Below are positions 1 through 7,625 of a DNA stretch of 52,444 nt, one piece after another (the stretch's first letter is position 1; the number at the start of each line of letters is the position of its first letter). This DNA comes from Ferrimicrobium sp. (GTDB lineage Bacteria > Actinomycetota > Acidimicrobiia > Acidimicrobiales > Acidimicrobiaceae): the NCBI RefSeq assembly GCF_027364955.1, contig NZ_DAHXOI010000015.1:1-52444 (forward strand), read 5' to 3'. A model generated the notes under the pieces. It was not told where the DNA came from. It worked only from the letters and a program-made list of their open reading frames with translations, and made no database searches. The translations under genes and the position numbers were made by a program.

Positions 1-841
1 ATCAGCATAGTACAGTTCGCCACAAAAGTTCCACAAATCGCCACATAATTATACTACTAGTTCAAATGCCTGTTCTGGCACCGCACTCGTACAGACCGTC
101 GCCTATCGCGTGCCGGTGAGGTGCGATGACTTCGATGGTGGCGTTTTTCGTCGTGTAGGGAGGTCGATGACAGTGCGTGCAATCATCTGCGTTCGTGCGT
201 GGGCGCGGCTCTGTCGAACAGCCATTGCTGTTCACGTGAGCAGCGAATCGATGATACGAGAAGACCAGGTTGATCTCAGTGATTGTAACAAGTGTTGAAC
301 AAAGACTGTTGGTATGTCATCCGTTCGATGGACGCGGGAGATGGATCATTCCAGATACACCGGAGGATCAGAGTGTGGGATTCGGGTGTCAGGCCTAAAG
401 TCTGGCCAGGCGGGCTCCGATTGCGGGGAGGGTCTGGTTAGTAGTGTCAAGGACCGCTTCGAGTCTGGCCTGGATGGCATCTGGCGATCCAATTGGGCAT
501 TGGCATTGAGAGTGGCTCGGATGTCACTTTCCAAGCGCGAGAGGGTCACTGGTGAGGGCGGGATAGTGAACGGTTGCTGGGGGCCGATACTGAGACCTTG
601 GGGTGGAGCTTGGATTATGGAAGCCCCCGGTCACCGCTGAACAGCAGAGAAGACTGGAATGACGACCCCCCCAGCCGTTCTATGTTGTCGAATACGGCGA
701 ATCAGCTACTGTCCCAGTCATCAATGCAGAATCTGAGTCAGAACCGATCCACGGCCACGGGTTACCGCAACGGCACACAATCACGGCCTCAGGCCACCGC
801 CTCACCCCGAAACCGGGGTGAGGCGGTGGATCCAGGCTAAG
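1..841. other. Intergenic stretch with no supported gene
   Basis: Short open frames exist on both strands, but none has a convincing ribosome binding site, domain or codon pattern, and they overlap one another. The only clear structure is the hairpin at 801-824, listed separately. I saw no tRNA and no c-di-AMP (ydaO-type) riboswitch core, although such switches often precede rpf-like genes in actinobacteria. Confidence 0.5.
801..824. terminator. Perfect 10-bp-arm hairpin upstream of the Rpf-like gene
   Basis: The arms CCTCACCCCG and CGGGGTGAGG are exactly complementary and separated by AAAC. No T-tract follows. The hairpin overlaps the GTG at 818, which makes that codon an unlikely start and favours 842 or 878. 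It may be a transcription terminator for upstream RNA or a 5'-leader structure of the downstream gene; the sequence does not decide between these. Confidence 0.45.
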
Positions 842-1984
842 ATGAAGGAATACGAAGGATGGAGTTCTAACGGGGCGATGCCAGTGAGAACAGTTGCTAA
901 GGGACTTGCTTTCACTGCAGGGTTGATTGGGGTGGTGGTTATACCTGCCCCGTCCACGCAGTTGACGAGTGCTTCTCAGGCGACGCTCCAAGCGCAAGCA
1001 ACCCAGCTCAGTGCCCAGATCTCAGCTCAATCTGCCGAGATTCGTCTAGTGGCCGTTCAGGCGAGTGCTGCGCGTCATCAGCTTGCCGTTGATCGCGCAA
1101 ATCTGGCACGGGGAACTGCTCAACTAGTACATGAGCGAGTTCAGATGGCTGGCGAGAAAAGTCTTTTAGTGCAGTTGGCCATCGCGAAGTTTACGGATGC
1201 CTCGGGCTCGAGTGGGGTTATCAATGCCCTCAACACCGATCAGAATAGTGTGGCAGCTCAGTCAACCTATGAGAGTGTGGCGAGTGGCTACGTCGTGAAC
1301 GTTATCACCAACTACCAGCGGGATCAGCAGGCCGTCACCGCCCTTGTGGCCTATGATGCGCATCAGGTGTCGGCCGCGACTCAGGCACAGCAGTCGCTCA
1401 GTCAGGACCTGGCATCGCTCCAATCAGGAGTCGCCAACGAACAGGCTGCGTTGGCTTCGGTGCACGGTCAGATTGCAGCGCTGGTGCAACAGCAGCTTGC
1501 CCAACAAGCTGCCCAACAAGCCGCTCTGCTCCAACAACAACAGGCCGCCGCCCAACAACAGGCTGCCGCCCAACAACAGGCCGCCGCCCAACAACAGGCC
1601 GCCGCCCAACAACAGGCCGCCGCCCAACAACAGGCGGTCACGCCACAACCCCAGGCCCAGGGTGCACCGAGCGCTGCAGGGGTCAGTGTTGCGGTCTCGA
1701 GTGGAGGTGCTGGCAGCCAGTGGGGAGGAACGCCCGCGCCACCATCGGCGCAGGCCTTTGCTGCGTTGCGTAACTGTGAATCCGGGGGCAATTATCAGGA
1801 CAATACCGGCAATGGCTACTTCGGCGCCTACCAATTCTCGCCCTCGACGTGGACGGGACTCAGGTTTGCTGGGTTACCGTCGGCTGCGAGTCCCGCCACA
1901 CAGAACCAGGCTGCCGAGGTCGAGCAACGGCAAGGTGGATGGTCGGCTTGGCCAGAGTGCTCGCTCATTCTTGGTCTCGATTAG
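842..1984 (+). CDS. Secreted transglycosylase-like (Rpf-like) protein with coiled coil
   Basis: Predicted exported cell-wall-active protein. The N-terminus has a basic stretch and a hydrophobic segment (AFTAGLIGVVVIP) that reads as a signal peptide. About 200 residues follow that are rich in Ala, Gln and Ser with few breaks, as in the coiled-coil domains of NlpC- or Rpf-type hydrolases. Next come a QQQAAA tandem repeat and a Ser/Gly/Pro linker. The last ~75 residues form a transglycosylase-like domain: ALRNCESGGNY, GYFGAYQFSPSTW and GGWSAWPEC match the Rpf/lysozyme-like fold, with the Glu of CESGG as the expected catalytic acid. Family members cleave peptidoglycan glycan strands. The start is uncertain: GTG 818 lies in a hairpin, ATG 842 has only a weak AGG, and ATG 878 has GGAG 13 bases upstream and would give the cleanest signal peptide. 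The gene stands alone. Confidence 0.85.
   Translation: MKEYEGWSSNGAMPVRTVAKGLAFTAGLIGVVVIPAPSTQLTSASQATLQAQATQLSAQISAQSAEIRLVAVQASAARHQLAVDRANLARGTAQLVHERVQMAGEKSLLVQLAIAKFTDASGSSGVINALNTDQNSVAAQSTYESVASGYVVNVITNYQRDQQAVTALVAYDAHQVSAATQAQQSLSQDLASLQSGVANEQAALASVHGQIAALVQQQLAQQAAQQAALLQQQQAAAQQQAAAQQQAAAQQQAAAQQQAAAQQQAVTPQPQAQGAPSAAGVSVAVSSGGAGSQWGGTPAPPSAQAFAALRNCESGGNYQDNTGNGYFGAYQFSPSTWTGLRFAGLPSAASPATQNQAAEVEQRQGGWSAWPECSLILGLD
1535..1633 (+). repeat. 18-bp tandem repeat coding for QQQAAA, 5.5 copies
   Basis: The unit CAACAACAG followed by GCCGCCGCC is repeated 5.5 times, with a single C-to-T change in the second copy. It encodes Gln3-Ala3 blocks between the coiled coil and the C-terminal transglycosylase domain. 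Near-identity of the copies suggests recent expansion or contraction by slippage, so copy number may differ between strains. Confidence 0.95.
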
Positions 1985-2093
1985 CACCTAGGCGCTGGCG
2001 AGTCTGCGCTGAGCGAGGCAGCCCACAGGTAGGCCAGTACGGCCCACAGAATGAAGGCATCGTACTAGCACCTTCCTCGAAGGAACGTAGGGA

Positions 2094-2123
2094 TTGACAG
2101 GGGCGATCCTTAGCGGCTACGCT
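2094..2123 (+). promoter_or_regulatory. Likely sigma70-type promoter of the hydrogenase-like operon
   Basis: TTGACA at 2094-2099 is followed after 18 bases by TACGCT at 2118-2123. The first gene of the operon begins at 2262, giving a leader of about 130 bases. No operator or riboswitch was recognised in the leader. Confidence 0.5.
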
Positions 2124-2261
2124 GGTTCCAAAGGGTGATGGAGTCCACCTTGCAACGCCACATCGGCTGATGACTCCTCTGCTGAGTTGTAGTCGCGGGC
2201 CCGCGGTTGATGTGGGCTTGTTGGGGCAGAGGGTGTGTCGAAGCGGAGGTGTTGCTAGCCG

Positions 2262-3203
2262 GTGAGCGAGGTGTTGCTACAGGTCTCCCAAGTGCTGACT
2301 ATTCTGTTGCTTTCGCCATTGGTCCATGGTTTCATCGTTGCTGCCGAAGAGCGTGTGCAGGGAAACCAAGGACCCTCGATAGTACAGCCCTATCGAGATC
2401 TATGGAAGTACTTCCACAAGGAGCAGTTGGTACCAACGACCGCATCGTTCATCTTCTGGCTGACACCGATCGTTGCCTTTGTTGCGATGATGATTGTGCC
2501 GATGTTGATCCCTGTTTTGACAAACTTCCCATTGCCGCTCTCCAACATCGGTGACATACTCGGTGGTGGCCTCATTCTGACGCTGGCGGCGTTCTTTCTG
2601 AGTCTTTCGGGACTTGATACCGGACATCCCTTTGGAGGTATGGGCAGTTCGCGAGAGTCGATCCTTGCGATCCTTGCTGAACCGAGCCTCATTATGGTCT
2701 TCATCGGCATCACATTGTTGGCGGAGTCGATGCTTCCTTTCGTGGTCAATCACCTTCTTGTGGCGAGCCTTGCCATCTATCTCAGTCCCGCCCATCTCTT
2801 TTTCGTGGCGGCGTTTTTGATCTTGCTGACGGTGGAGACTGAGCGACTGCCAATCCATTCCTCGATTCATTACGAGGTCTACATGATCGGAGAGGCACGC
2901 ATTCTCGAATACTCGGGTCCGATGCTTGGCCTCATTCGGTGGTCGTCGTGGATGAAACAGGCCATTCTCTACACGATCTTTGTGAACGTCCTCGCCATCC
3001 CCTGGGGGCTCTCCTCGAATGGATCGGTCCCAACGGTCGCGCTGAGCGTGGTGGTTCTATTGGGCAAGTGGCTCTTGGTCGCCGTTGTCATGGTAGTGGT
3101 GGAGACGGTTCAGTCGAGATTGCGGTTCTTCCGCTACCAGGAACCACTTGCTCTCGCCCTCGTCTTGGCGGTTCTGGCCGTGGTCGCAAGGCAGGTGGTA
3201 TGA
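2262..3203 (+). CDS. hyfC: HyfC/HycD/NuoH-like membrane subunit
   Basis: Integral membrane subunit that anchors the soluble arm of a group 4 hydrogenase-like complex, homologous to complex I NuoH. The 313-residue protein has about eight hydrophobic helices. It carries NuoH/HycD-type loops: GPSIVQPYRDLWKYFHKE near residues 37-54, LDTGHPFGGMGSSRE near 117-131, and ETERLPIHSSIHYEV near 193-207. The size fits M. tuberculosis HycD (Rv0084, about 316 residues). GTG 2262 is preceded by GGAGG at 2244-2248, a rather long spacing. The stop overlaps the next start in ATGA at 3200, so the genes are translationally coupled. It is the first gene of a six-gene operon. Confidence 0.92.
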   Translation: MSEVLLQVSQVLTILLLSPLVHGFIVAAEERVQGNQGPSIVQPYRDLWKYFHKEQLVPTTASFIFWLTPIVAFVAMMIVPMLIPVLTNFPLPLSNIGDILGGGLILTLAAFFLSLSGLDTGHPFGGMGSSRESILAILAEPSLIMVFIGITLLAESMLPFVVNHLLVASLAIYLSPAHLFFVAAFLILLTVETERLPIHSSIHYEVYMIGEARILEYSGPMLGLIRWSSWMKQAILYTIFVNVLAIPWGLSSNGSVPTVALSVVVLLGKWLLVAVVMVVVETVQSRLRFFRYQEPLALALVLAVLAVVARQVV

Positions 3204-3880
3204 ATCTCATAGCACACCACCCAATCGTCATCGCAGTTTTGAGCCTCGCACTCTTTGTCGTACTTATTCTGAGCTTTGCGATTCTTGGCTCGCACTGGGT
3301 GCGCAACCACGTCTATGCCTTCACCGTGCAGTCCTGGGTCATCGCAGCGATTTCGGTGGTGGTGGCGCTCTGGGGACATTATCCGTTGCTCTATGGTATC
3401 GCAGTGCTCACGATCGTCATCCGAGGCTTGTTGATCCCTTTCCTGGTCATTCGATTGTTGGATCGCACCGGAGTGGGGCGGGAACAAGCACCGATACTGC
3501 GATCGAGTTCGACATTGGTCATTGGCGGAGTTCTGGTGATCTTGGCGTTGGTCATCGCGGAGGAGATCCATCACCAACTGCTCGGCATGCCAGCGATCGA
3601 TGTCCTTGCCTTAACGGTGCTCTTGGGTGTCGAGTTCATCGCCTTTTTGATGCTTACCCTGCGAACCGAAGCGCTGTCGAGCTTGCTGGGTCTCTTGATG
3701 ATCGAGAATGGGGTTCTTGCCGGATCGGTGATACTCGTGCCCGGGTTGCCGTTTTTTCTTGAGATCGTCTTTCTGTTCGACCTGCTCATTATCATCGCCA
3801 CCTATGCCGTGTTGGTCCGATCCATGCGCAGTCACCTGGGTGTGACTGATGTTCGTGTCATGAAGGAGCTTACCGGATGA
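3200..3880 (+). CDS. hyfE: HyfE/HycP-like membrane subunit
   Basis: A 226-residue integral membrane protein with about seven predicted helices. The C-terminal part (VLLGVEFIAFLMLTL, then LLGLLMIENGVLAGS) has the NuoK-like pattern found in HyfE, where acidic residues in helices take part in proton transfer. The size matches M. tuberculosis HycP (Rv0085, about 220 residues). I chose ATG 3200 because it overlaps the hyfC stop in ATGA; a longer in-frame opening exists, but it lies over the 3' end of hyfC. The stop overlaps the next ATG at 3877 in the same way. The family position is well supported; an exact role here is inferred from homology. Confidence 0.88.
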   Translation: MNLIAHHPIVIAVLSLALFVVLILSFAILGSHWVRNHVYAFTVQSWVIAAISVVVALWGHYPLLYGIAVLTIVIRGLLIPFLVIRLLDRTGVGREQAPILRSSSTLVIGGVLVILALVIAEEIHHQLLGMPAIDVLALTVLLGVEFIAFLMLTLRTEALSSLLGLLMIENGVLAGSVILVPGLPFFLEIVFLFDLLIIIATYAVLVRSMRSHLGVTDVRVMKELTG

Positions 3881-5349
3881 TTTGGATACTTGTCTTTATC
3901 ATCTTGGCGGTCACCGGCGCGGCAGCACTACTGTCGCTCATCGCTCCGAGACCTGTCGTAGCGGAGTCGGTGAACCTCACGGCCGCCGTGGTGGACCTTG
4001 CGCTCATCCTTTGGCTGTTAGTGATTGTGCCTAGTCGTGGTGTCGTCGGTGTTGATTCCCTTTTGTTGATCGATCCATTCGGGGTGTGGGTGCTGGTGTG
4101 TCTAGGGTTGGTCTATCTCTCTGCAACCGTGTACGCCCGTGGCTATCTCCGTGGTCAGGGGCGTTCGCCGCGTTCGCTGCGCATCTTCTATAGCTTGTTC
4201 GCTTGCTTTGCCCTGGTGATGATCCTGTCGCCGATTCAGAACAATCCTGGATTGTACTGGGTAGGCATTGACCTCACCACGTTGATCAGTGCCATTCTTG
4301 TCGGATTAGAGCCGCACCGACGTGCCATTGAGGCGGCTTGGAAGTATCTGGTCATCGTTGCGGTAGGGTTATCACTTGCCCTGATCGGCACCGTTCTTTT
4401 CTATTTTGCAGGCACCTTCGTGCGAGGCGCCAGTTATCCGATGACATGGGAGAGTTTTGAACGGATTGCCCCTAAGGCGGATCCAACGCTGCTGCTGGTG
4501 GCCTTCTTGCTCGTTCTCATCGGTTATGGCACCAAGGCTGGCCTCGCTCCGATGCATACCTGGTTACCCGATGCCCACAGCGAAGGTCCAACTCCGGTCT
4601 CGGCGATGCTCTCTGGTGGGCTCTTGAACTGCGCGATGTTGGGGATCGTACGTTACCTCGGAATCTTGCGTCGAACAAGCATGGGTGGGGATGCGAGCCG
4701 GGCCCTTGTGCTGCTGGGAGTGACAAGCCTGGTGGTGGCTGCATTGTTCATCACGCGCCAGCGAGGTATCAAGCGACTCGCGGCCTACTCGAGTGTTGAA
4801 CATATCGGAATCATTGCTCTCGGTTTTGGCTTTGGTGGGGTGCTCGGAACCGTTGGCGCACTGTATCAGATGGTCAATCATTCGCTCACCAAGTCCGCAG
4901 TGTTCTTTGGTGCCGGCAATGCGATTGAGTCCTATGGCACTCGACAGATTGCTGGTATCCGTCGTATCGGGGATCGTTTTCCGGTCATGGGTGCCGCCTG
5001 GCTCGCCGCGGCGGTAGCCGCCGTAGGGGCTCCTCCGTTTGGCCTCTTTCTAAGCGAGTTGACCATCGCTCGAGGTGGAATCGCGAGCGCTAACCCTTGG
5101 GCAGTTGGTGTTATGGGTGTGGCGTTGATCGTCATCTTTGTTGGTTTCATGACCCACTTTCGCAAGATGTTCTTCTCGGGCCCTCGGCCGCAAGGCTCTG
5201 CGGCTAGTGCACGTCAGGTTTCGCTTCCTCTAACGTCAGTGGCTCCCATGGTCGTAGCGATGGCACTTGTCCTTGTGCTCGGCGTTTGGTGGCCTCAACC
5301 CCTTTGGGTCTACTTCACGCACATCGCTGCAACGTTTGGAGGTCACTGA
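3877..5349 (+). CDS. hyfF: HyfF/HycQ-like proton-translocating antiporter subunit
   Basis: A 490-residue polytopic membrane protein of the NuoL/M/N (Mrp antiporter-like) family, expected to move protons or Na+ across the membrane. About 14 hydrophobic helices are visible. The core signature GTKAGLAPMHTWLPDAHSEG keeps the conserved Lys, His and Pro of the channel, and a second motif (RGIKRLAAYSSVEHIGII) contains the central Lys. KSAVFFGAGN is also family-typical. Its length fits HycQ of M. tuberculosis (Rv0086, about 488 residues). ATG 3877 overlaps the hyfE stop, and its own stop (5347-5349) shares one base with the next ATG. This is the better conserved of the two antiporter-like subunits in the operon. 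Confidence 0.92.
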   Translation: MIWILVFIILAVTGAAALLSLIAPRPVVAESVNLTAAVVDLALILWLLVIVPSRGVVGVDSLLLIDPFGVWVLVCLGLVYLSATVYARGYLRGQGRSPRSLRIFYSLFACFALVMILSPIQNNPGLYWVGIDLTTLISAILVGLEPHRRAIEAAWKYLVIVAVGLSLALIGTVLFYFAGTFVRGASYPMTWESFERIAPKADPTLLLVAFLLVLIGYGTKAGLAPMHTWLPDAHSEGPTPVSAMLSGGLLNCAMLGIVRYLGILRRTSMGGDASRALVLLGVTSLVVAALFITRQRGIKRLAAYSSVEHIGIIALGFGFGGVLGTVGALYQMVNHSLTKSAVFFGAGNAIESYGTRQIAGIRRIGDRFPVMGAAWLAAAVAAVGAPPFGLFLSELTIARGGIASANPWAVGVMGVALIVIFVGFMTHFRKMFFSGPRPQGSAASARQVSLPLTSVAPMVVAMALVLVLGVWWPQPLWVYFTHIAATFGGH

Positions 5350-6863
5350 TGACGTCGCGGAATGAGATCTCCATTAGCGAACCGGGCGAACTGGTCGCCC
5401 TCCTCTCCGAACTCGCCGTTGATCCGGAGCAAGCGCCACGCACCTACCGGCGCCTGCAGGCAATCTGGGCACGTCGAAGCCCAGAGGGAATCGAGCTGAG
5501 CTATCTCGCCAGCAGTGAACAGCGTGAACCCTTCAAGCTGTGGAGACTCGTTGTGGCACCTGGTTTGAGTGTGCCGTCGCTGGCTGCGCTGATTCCGTTG
5601 GCGGGTTCTTATGAACGCGAAATCACCGATCTGTATGGGATCCGGTTCATGGGTTCCCCTGATCAGCGGCGGTTCGTCTTACATGAGGGTTCTCGTGCGC
5701 CAGATGGCTTTCTCGGACTGGATGGGAACTACTCGGACCCATGTGCGTTTGTGCCAACCCCAATGGAGATGCCAGCGGTTGGGGGTGAGGACCTACAACA
5801 GCTACGTTTCGGTCCTGTTCGCGCAGATGTGGTGGAGTCTGGGAGCTTTACCTTCTCCTACGCGGGCGAGGGTATCGTTCACTTAGAGACCAGGCTGTTT
5901 TACAAACATCGGGGTATGGAGACCCGCTTTGAGGGGAGATCAATTCAGGCCGGATCGCTACTCGCTGAACGCGTTTCGGGCATTGATAGCGTAGCTCACG
6001 CGCTCGCGTTTGCACTCGCCTGTGAAGATGCACTCCAACTTAATGTCTCGACTCGAGCACAGCAGCTGCGTGTGCTCCTCGCTGAACTGGAACGATTGTA
6101 TAACCATCTCCAATACTTCGGCCTGTTGTCGAAGTTGACGACGTTGAAGGTGGCCGATGCGGAGGGGCACTATCTGGCAGAGCTTGTCAAGCAGCTGAAC
6201 GCTCGGCTGAGCGGAGGCCGCTTCCTTCGTGGTCTGATTGTGCCAGGTGGGTTGCGTCGCGATCTTGTAACCGATGGAGTTGGGGATGCCTTGACCGAAT
6301 TGGAGGACCAAGCGCGTAGCTACCTCGATGCCTTAGCGCGAACACGTAGCTATCGTGATCGACTTGAGACCACTGGTATACTGAGCGCACAAGTGGCGCT
6401 CGCGCAGGGGGCTACTGGTCCGGTTGAACGTGCAAGTGGGCTGGATCGCGATCTTCGCCGCGACCATCCCTACAGCGGCTACGAGCACTATCACTTTGCA
6501 GTGCCCGATGCAACAACGGGCGACGCACGGGCTCGCGCGCTGGTCCGGGAGTATGAGATTTTTGCCTCCTTTGCCATCGTGCGCCAGGTGCTTGCCCAGC
6601 TTGAGGATGGTCCGGTCCTGGTTGACGATGATCGCAGGGGATCGTCGGATGCCTTTTGCGGGATGGGTTGGGTAGAGGCTACCCGTGGGACCCTGATCTA
6701 TGTGGTCTACGGCAACGGGGGATCCTTGTCGAGAGTGAAGATCAAGGAGCCATCCTTTTCGAACTGGCGTGTCTTTCCCTACACCGTCGATGGAACCAAC
6801 ATGATGGATTACGCGATCAACGAGGCGAGCTTTGGCCTTTCGGTGGCCGGGAATGATCGATAG
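5349..6863 (+). CDS. hyfG: HyfG/HycE-like large subunit without NiFe ligands (Ehr type)
   Basis: A 504-residue fusion of a NuoC-like 30-kDa domain (roughly residues 1-130, signature YEREITDLYGIRFMG) and a NuoD/hydrogenase large-subunit domain. True [NiFe] hydrogenases bind the metal through two CxxC motifs. Here the N-terminal motif reads RVSGIDSVAH, with Ser and Asp in place of both Cys. The protein ends in FGLSVAGNDR with no C-terminal CxxC and no cleavable tail. The only cysteines (DPC, ACED, FCG) are elsewhere. The active site therefore cannot be a standard NiFe centre. This matches hydrogenase-related (Ehr) complexes and resembles the HycE-like protein of the mycobacterial locus in size. 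The start ATG 5349 is set by TGATG coupling to hyfF. No hyp maturation genes are in the window, as expected if no NiFe cofactor is made for it. Confidence 0.92.
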   Translation: MTSRNEISISEPGELVALLSELAVDPEQAPRTYRRLQAIWARRSPEGIELSYLASSEQREPFKLWRLVVAPGLSVPSLAALIPLAGSYEREITDLYGIRFMGSPDQRRFVLHEGSRAPDGFLGLDGNYSDPCAFVPTPMEMPAVGGEDLQQLRFGPVRADVVESGSFTFSYAGEGIVHLETRLFYKHRGMETRFEGRSIQAGSLLAERVSGIDSVAHALAFALACEDALQLNVSTRAQQLRVLLAELERLYNHLQYFGLLSKLTTLKVADAEGHYLAELVKQLNARLSGGRFLRGLIVPGGLRRDLVTDGVGDALTELEDQARSYLDALARTRSYRDRLETTGILSAQVALAQGATGPVERASGLDRDLRRDHPYSGYEHYHFAVPDATTGDARARALVREYEIFASFAIVRQVLAQLEDGPVLVDDDRRGSSDAFCGMGWVEATRGTLIYVVYGNGGSLSRVKIKEPSFSNWRVFPYTVDGTNMMDYAINEASFGLSVAGNDR

Positions 6864-6875
6864 GAGGTAGGGTCG

Positions 6876-7625
6876 GTGTCGATATGGACCTATCGCGGGC
6901 TTCGAGGCGGAGTAAAGACCGTCGGATGGCCACTCGACGAGGTGCCTGGGATGAAGGGCCTGCCGGTGCCCAACGTCGATCGTTGTCCAGAGGGTTGCGA
7001 TCGCTGCGCTCGGAGCTGTCCGACGGAGGCGATTACTATCGACGAAGGTGCGGTAGAACTCGATCATGGTGCTTGCATCGATTGCAACTTATGCGTTGAG
7101 GAGTGCCCGTTTGAAGTCCTGACGCGTCCGACCAGCCTGACCCGGGCCAACAGTGATCGCGATGCGTTGCGCCGCAGCTACAACGTTGAACCTGCTCCGC
7201 CCACGTTGCAACCCACGAAAGGCCAGCGACGGTTGCGCAAAAGTCTCTTTGTGCGCCATATCGACTGTGGCTCGTGCAATGGGTGTGAATCAGAGATCGC
7301 TGCGCTCGATAACCCTTACTACAACCTGCATCGATTTGGTGTGTTCTTCACCCCATCGCCCCGATTTGCGGATGTGTTATTAGTCACAGGACCAGTGACG
7401 AGTCCCATGTATGACCCTCTCGTCTCGACGTATGAGGCGATGCCGGAACCGAAGTACGTGATCGCCACCGGTGTCTGTGCGATCTCCGGTGGGACCAACG
7501 GCGGTGGCTACAACGCACACCGAGGTCTCGGTGGAGTCGTTCCGGTCGATCTATGGCTCCCTGGATGTCCACCACATCCGGCGGTCATCGCTGATGCACT
7601 ACTCGCGCTTGTGGGAAGAGCTTGA
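6876..7625 (+). CDS. Fused 2x[4Fe-4S] ferredoxin and NuoB-like small subunit
   Basis: Electron-transfer subunit of the hydrogenase-like complex. Residues ~1-90 hold two ferredoxin-type cluster motifs: CPEGCDRCARSCP, with a CX3CX2CX3C spacing, and CIDCNLCVEECP. Residues ~120-249 form a NuoB/HyfI-type small subunit with DCGSCNGCESE, GVCAISGG and PGCPPHP, so all four ligands of the proximal cluster are kept. In E. coli these are separate proteins (HyfH and HyfI). Rv0082 is the closest remembered mycobacterial counterpart. GTG 6876 has an ideal AGGAGG at 6863-6868. Its stop shares a base with the next ATG in TGATG. All three Fe-S clusters look intact although the partner subunit has lost its NiFe site. 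Confidence 0.9.
   Translation: MSIWTYRGLRGGVKTVGWPLDEVPGMKGLPVPNVDRCPEGCDRCARSCPTEAITIDEGAVELDHGACIDCNLCVEECPFEVLTRPTSLTRANSDRDALRRSYNVEPAPPTLQPTKGQRRLRKSLFVRHIDCGSCNGCESEIAALDNPYYNLHRFGVFFTPSPRFADVLLVTGPVTSPMYDPLVSTYEAMPEPKYVIATGVCAISGGTNGGGYNAHRGLGGVVPVDLWLPGCPPHPAVIADALLALVGRA

Noticed and set aside
58-90. tRNA-like T-arm sequence near the window start
   Set aside because: A TTCAAAT stretch is present but no acceptor stem, anticodon arm or CCA-proximal pairing fits.
314-640. Open frame of 108 codons upstream of the Rpf-like gene
   Set aside because: Overlaps frames on the other strand, has no ribosome binding site and no recognisable domain; composition looks non-coding.
300-840. Possible c-di-AMP (ydaO) riboswitch upstream of the Rpf-like gene
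   Set aside because: The association is common in actinobacteria, but I could not find the conserved core sequences; only a simple hairpin is present.
1535-1633. CRISPR-like repeat array
   Set aside because: Short 18-bp direct tandem repeats without spacers inside a coding region; no cas genes in the window.
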